Assembly (NCBI GenBank): GCA_020846815.1
Contig: JADLDF010000247.1
Span: 1-8,565, forward strand
Reading direction: 5' to 3'
Length of the DNA stretch: 8,565 nucleotides
DNA from: Gammaproteobacteria bacterium
GTDB taxonomy: Bacteria; Pseudomonadota; Gammaproteobacteria; Steroidobacterales; Steroidobacteraceae
This document shows positions 6,172 through 8,565 of this stretch, piece after piece. The notes under the pieces were generated by a model, which was not told the DNA's origin, did not search any database, and saw only the letters and a list, made by a program, of their open reading frames with translations. The translations under genes and the position numbers were made by a program. The number at the start of each line of letters is the position of its first letter. The first letter of the stretch is position 1.

Positions 6172-7026
6172 ATGCCGCGACCGCACGTCGAGTTCCTGCA
6201 TGCCCAGCAGCTGCCCTGGAGCGCGGCGTCGTTTCCCGGCGCCGGCTGGCGAGACGTCGAAACCAAGATATTGAGCCGCGACCCCGACGAAGGCGCCTGC
6301 TCGGTGCTGCTGCGGCTACCGGCCGGTTTCGCGCGCGGGCCGCATGCGCTCGCCGCTGCGCAGGAATGGCTGTTGCTCGAAGGTGCGATGCAGCGCGGCG
6401 CGCGGTGCTACGGGCTGGACGACTACGCCTGGCTGCCGGCGGGGCAGGCCGCGGACGGCTGGTCGAGCGAGCGCGGCGCCGTGCTGCTCGCGTTCTTCGA
6501 TCGCGAGCCGGCCTGGCTCGAGGGCGATGCCGCCGCTGCGACGGTGCCGGCCGGCGCGCCGGCCATCGAGCGCATCGCGACGCACGAGATGCCCTGGACC
6601 AGCCACGACATCGACCCAAGCGTGCAGTTCCTGCGCCTCACCCACAAGGTGCTGCGCCACGTGCCCGAGACCGGCGAGAAGACCCTCCTGCTCGCGACCG
6701 GCGCGCAGACGCACCCGCAGGGCTGGCGCGAGGCGCGGCTCGCGCACGACTGCGTCGAGGAGATGTACCTGCTCGGCGGGGACATCATCGGCGAGCGCGG
6801 CACGATGTACGAGGGCGCCTATTTCTGGCGTCCGCCGGGCCGCTGGCACGGGCCTTTCGGCTCGCGCCGCGGCAGCCTGTCGCTGATCCGTTTCTGCGAA
6901 GGCCGGCACCACAACATCTGGTCCGAGGACGTGCAGCCGTTCTCGCTCGAGCCTGCGCACGCGCCCGAGCTGCCACCGGAGCTGCGCGCGCTCGCCAGCG
7001 CGGCCTGGGATCCACCGCGCTACTGA
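6172..7026 (+). CDS. Two-domain cupin protein (DUF4437-like)
   Basis: This 284-residue protein is made of two related cupin repeats. The N-terminal one spans about 30-112 and ends in YAWLPAGQAADGWSSERGAVLLAFFD. The C-terminal one spans about 155-260 and ends in YFWRPPGRWHGPFGSRRGSLSLIRF. The shared block (aromatic, W, PxG, SxxG, LL/LIxF) shows an internal duplication. In the second cupin H192, E196/E197 and H226 are placed as a cupin His/Glu/His metal site. In the first the equivalent positions are Leu, Gln/Glu and Ala/Asp, so metal binding there is probably lost. A cytosolic location is likely, as there is no signal peptide. The function is unknown; the family includes dioxygenase-like and anti-sigma ChrR-like folds. 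The start ATG at 6172 has GAAGGG at 6157-6162 as Shine-Dalgarno, 9 nt away. The alkyltransferase-like gene follows 21 bp later on the same strand. Confidence 0.8.
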   Translation: MPRPHVEFLHAQQLPWSAASFPGAGWRDVETKILSRDPDEGACSVLLRLPAGFARGPHALAAAQEWLLLEGAMQRGARCYGLDDYAWLPAGQAADGWSSERGAVLLAFFDREPAWLEGDAAAATVPAGAPAIERIATHEMPWTSHDIDPSVQFLRLTHKVLRHVPETGEKTLLLATGAQTHPQGWREARLAHDCVEEMYLLGGDIIGERGTMYEGAYFWRPPGRWHGPFGSRRGSLSLIRFCEGRHHNIWSEDVQPFSLEPAHAPELPPELRALASAAWDPPRY

Positions 7027-7047
7027 GCGCGTCCGCGCAGGCGAGGC

Positions 7048-7479
7048 ATGGCGACGACTCCGCGCGCACCGACACGCCGCGCCCGCAGCAAGACGGTGCG
7101 GCGTCGCGGCCGCGCGCCTCCGGCCGAGCTGCCGGACCGCCCGCCGTTCACGGCGATCTGGCAGGCCGTGCGCGCGATCCCGGCGGGCGACTGGGCGAGC
7201 TACGGCGAGATCGCGCGCCGCGCCGGCCTGCCGCGCGGCGCGCGACTGGTGGCGTTCGCGCTCAAGCGCGCACCGGAATCGCTGCGTTTGCCCTGGCACC
7301 GGGTGCTCGCCGCCGGTGGGCGCATCGCCTTGCCGCGCGGCTCGCGCGCCGCCGCGGAGCAGGCCCGGCGCCTCGCCCGCGAAGGACTGCGCGTCACCAA
7401 GGGCCGGGTCCGCAGTGCCACCGCCGCCGATCCGCGCGCCGCACTCGATGCCTGGCTGTGGCGCCCGGATGGCGACTGA
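7048..7479 (+). CDS. atl: Alkyltransferase-like protein (ATL, MGMT homologue without catalytic Cys)
   Basis: This 143-aa protein belongs to the O6-alkylguanine-DNA alkyltransferase C-terminal domain family. The domain spans about residues 33-115: FTAIWQAVRAIPAGDWASYGEIARRAGLP (winged-helix DNA-binding part), then PWHRVLAAGGRI. In true methyltransferases the motif is PCHRV, with Cys as alkyl acceptor; here W83 takes its place, as in E. coli YbaZ/eATL. Such proteins bind O6-alkylguanine lesions without repairing them and hand them to nucleotide excision repair. ARLVAFALKRAP supplies the Arg-finger region of the family. An Arg-rich N-terminal extension (residues 7-22) is present and may add DNA affinity. 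The start ATG at 7048 has only AGG at 7039-7041 (6 nt spacing). It is 21 bp after the cupin gene, so the two are probably co-transcribed. Confidence 0.9.
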   Translation: MATTPRAPTRRARSKTVRRRGRAPPAELPDRPPFTAIWQAVRAIPAGDWASYGEIARRAGLPRGARLVAFALKRAPESLRLPWHRVLAAGGRIALPRGSRAAAEQARRLAREGLRVTKGRVRSATAADPRAALDAWLWRPDGD

Positions 7480-7492
7480 GACGCGCGTTGCC

Positions 7493-7498
7493 TAGAAT
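7493..7498 (+). promoter_or_regulatory. -10 box upstream of the alpha/beta hydrolase gene
   Basis: TAGAAT matches the TATAAT consensus at five of six positions. A convincing -35 is not visible at 16-18 bp spacing. Transcription from about 7505 would give a leader of roughly 24 nt to the TTG start. Confidence 0.45.
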
Positions 7499-7515
7499 CG
7501 CCACTCTTGCGAAAC

Positions 7516-7519
7516 AGGA
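7516..7519 (+). promoter_or_regulatory. Shine-Dalgarno AGGA deciding a TTG start
   Basis: AGGA lies 9 nt before the TTG at 7529. It supports that rare start codon over later in-frame ATGs, which would delete the conserved first beta strand and the SHGKDS loop. Confidence 0.5.
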
Positions 7520-7528
7520 TCGATCGTC

Positions 7529-8056
7529 TTGGCCACGCCCCGCTACTGCGTCTTTTCCCACGGCAAGGATTCCGAGCCCTGGGGGAAGAAGATCATCGCG
7601 ATGGCCGAGACGGCCCGCAGCGAGGGCTATGCGGTCGAGTCGATCGACTACCGCGGCATCGACACCGTCGAAGGCCGCATCGCCAAACTGGTCGACGGCT
7701 GCAAGAACCTGCAGGGCGAGCTGGTGCTGGTCGGCTCCAGCCTCGGTGGTTTCATCGCCACGGCGGCTTCTTCGTTCCTGCACGCGCGCGGCCTCTTTCT
7801 GCTGGCGCCGGCGCTCTACATGGAAGGCCTGCCGCCGCTGCGCCCGCGCGTCGTCGACTGCCCGGTCGAGATCGTCCACGGCTGGCACGACGACGTCGTG
7901 CCGCTCGAGCACAGCATGCGCTTCGCGCGCGAATACGGCGCCGCGCTGCACGTACTCGACGACGACCATCGCCTGCACGGCTCCATCCGCCGCATCAAGC
8001 ATCTGTTCGAGTTCTTCCTGATCTCGGTTGATCTGCCGCCTGAGCTGGTGGCGTAG
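7529..8056 (+). CDS. Small alpha/beta-fold hydrolase
   Basis: This 175-aa serine hydrolase has a minimal alpha/beta fold with no lid domain. Beta strand 1 and the oxyanion loop are YCVFSHGKDSEPWG. The nucleophile elbow GSSLGG (69-74) puts S71 in GxSxG. HGWHDDVVP (117-125) supplies the acid D121. DDDHRLHGS supplies the His, most likely H147 (H150 is the alternative). The set Ser71-Asp121-His147 is in the usual order and spacing for small esterase or YqiA/UPF0227-like members. No signal peptide is visible, so it is probably cytosolic. The substrate cannot be predicted. It begins with TTG at 7529, supported by AGGA 9 nt upstream and by the fact that later starts would cut strand 1. A -10 box at 7493-7498 in the 49-bp gap behind the ATL gene suggests its own promoter. 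Confidence 0.88.
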   Translation: MATPRYCVFSHGKDSEPWGKKIIAMAETARSEGYAVESIDYRGIDTVEGRIAKLVDGCKNLQGELVLVGSSLGGFIATAASSFLHARGLFLLAPALYMEGLPPLRPRVVDCPVEIVHGWHDDVVPLEHSMRFAREYGAALHVLDDDHRLHGSIRRIKHLFEFFLISVDLPPELVA

Positions 8057-8208
8057 GCGCGGCTTTTGTCGTTGGTGGGGCGTCTCTGCGCGGATCGGTG
8101 GCGTCGGCGGAGAGCGCGCGCGCAAGAGCCCCTTCGGAGCGAGACCAGGACGCCCGGCACCGCCGCCCGACCACGCCCGACCCACCGCCCCCAGCGCGAC
8201 CAAGCGGT

Positions 8209-8214
8209 TACACT
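8209..8214 (+). promoter_or_regulatory. -10-like box upstream of plsB
   Basis: TACACT matches TATAAT at four of six positions and would start transcription near 8221, about 40 nt before the plsB ATG. No clear -35 is seen in the C-rich sequence before it. The rest of the 8057-8259 spacer shows no ORF. It has a short GCCGCC/GGTGGC stem (8035-8052) across the hydrolase stop region, followed by four Ts at 8064-8067 that are too far away for a good terminator. Confidence 0.35.
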
Positions 8215-8259
8215 CCGCGCCGTGCCGTTGCCGCCGTCCAAGCCCCGCGTCGATCGCGG

Positions 8260-8565
8260 ATGAACCCGCTGCTGCGCAGGATCCTGTCGCTCTGGGTCCG
8301 GGTCGAGGTGCGTCCCGAGGAGGCGATCGGCCGCATCGGCGCCGTGCCCGGTGCGCCCGTCTGCTACGTCATGGAGCGACGCAGCCGCGTCGACGTCGGC
8401 GCGCTCGAGATCGTCTGCGACCGGCACGGGCTGCCGCGGCCGGGCGGCCGCATCCTCGGGCGCGGCAGCCGCGCGGTCGGTGCCGCGCTGCCGCTGCTGC
8501 GCCAGCGCGGCCTGTTCGATGCCCGGATGGAGCGCCGCCCGCCGCCGGCGCTCGGCGCGATGATC
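8260..8565 (+). CDS. plsB: Glycerol-3-phosphate 1-O-acyltransferase PlsB, N-terminal part
   Basis: The open frame starts at the ATG at 8260 and runs off the right edge after 102 codons. The N-terminus (LLRRILSLWVRVEVRPEE, then GAPVCYVMERRSRVD...LEIVCDRHGLPRP) matches the opening of gammaproteobacterial PlsB. E. coli PlsB has KLLNLPLSILVKSK, then RPIMYVLPYNSKADLLTL and CLAHDLPDP at the same spacing. PlsB is a membrane-associated enzyme of about 800 residues that adds the first acyl chain to sn-glycerol-3-phosphate in phospholipid synthesis. The catalytic HxxxxD motif lies far beyond the window and cannot be checked. A -10-like TACACT lies at 8209-8214. There is no strong Shine-Dalgarno before the ATG. 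Confidence 0.78.
   Translation, partial: MNPLLRRILSLWVRVEVRPEEAIGRIGAVPGAPVCYVMERRSRVDVGALEIVCDRHGLPRPGGRILGRGSRAVGAALPLLRQRGLFDARMERRPPPALGAMI

Noticed and set aside
5949..8021. A 690-codon open frame on the plus strand
   Set aside because: It crosses the cupin, ATL and hydrolase genes out of frame and is low-complexity Arg/Ala; the overlapped genes have convincing motifs.
1..8565. tRNA, rRNA, CRISPR array or insertion sequence
   Set aside because: No tRNA-like cloverleaf, rRNA segment, regularly spaced repeats or transposase was found by eye on either strand.

Overview
The window is about 8.6 kb of GC-rich (near 70 % by eye) bacterial chromosome. The start of a plsB-type glycerol-3-phosphate acyltransferase at the right edge, a lone alkyltransferase-like protein and an L,D-transpeptidase of the enterobacterial/xanthomonad sort all suggest a high-GC gammaproteobacterium (Xanthomonadales / Steroidobacterales / Nevskiales-like). 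This placement is an inference from gene content. No rRNA, tRNA, CRISPR array, insertion sequence or integrase was seen.

Left block (1-3284, plus strand) is a compact envelope/proteolysis cluster. It opens with the C-terminal part of a periplasmic L,D-transpeptidase, cut by the window edge exactly at its catalytic Cys. Next comes a leukotriene-A4-hydrolase-type M1 metallopeptidase, in the same reading frame and starting one codon after the transpeptidase stop. A rhomboid intramembrane serine protease follows. Between the last two, a 40-codon Cys/His/Gly-rich ORF shares an ATGA with the peptidase stop and a GTGA with the rhomboid start, so three genes could be translationally coupled.

Middle block (3322-5019, plus strand) is a full-length protein related to contractile tail sheaths (phage, R-type pyocin, extracellular contractile injection systems). 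It has no tube, baseplate, spike, ATPase or other tail gene beside it in this window. This orphan sheath is the most unusual item here. It is followed by a stem-loop over its stop codon, a pentanucleotide repeat and a second hairpin in a roughly 225-bp convergent gap.

The minus-strand block (5245-6115) holds a DUF4442/hotdog-fold thioesterase-like gene with a recognisable sigma-70 promoter. That promoter is embedded in the tail of what looks like a decayed C-terminal fragment of a hydantoinase B / 5-oxoprolinase gene.

Right block (6172-8565, plus strand) contains a two-cupin protein whose N-terminal cupin has lost its metal ligands, an alkyltransferase-like DNA-repair protein (PWHRV instead of PCHRV), a small alpha/beta hydrolase started by TTG with a good Shine-Dalgarno and -10 box, and the first 102 codons of plsB behind its own -10-like box. 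The genes in this block look like ordinary housekeeping and accessory functions without one shared pathway.
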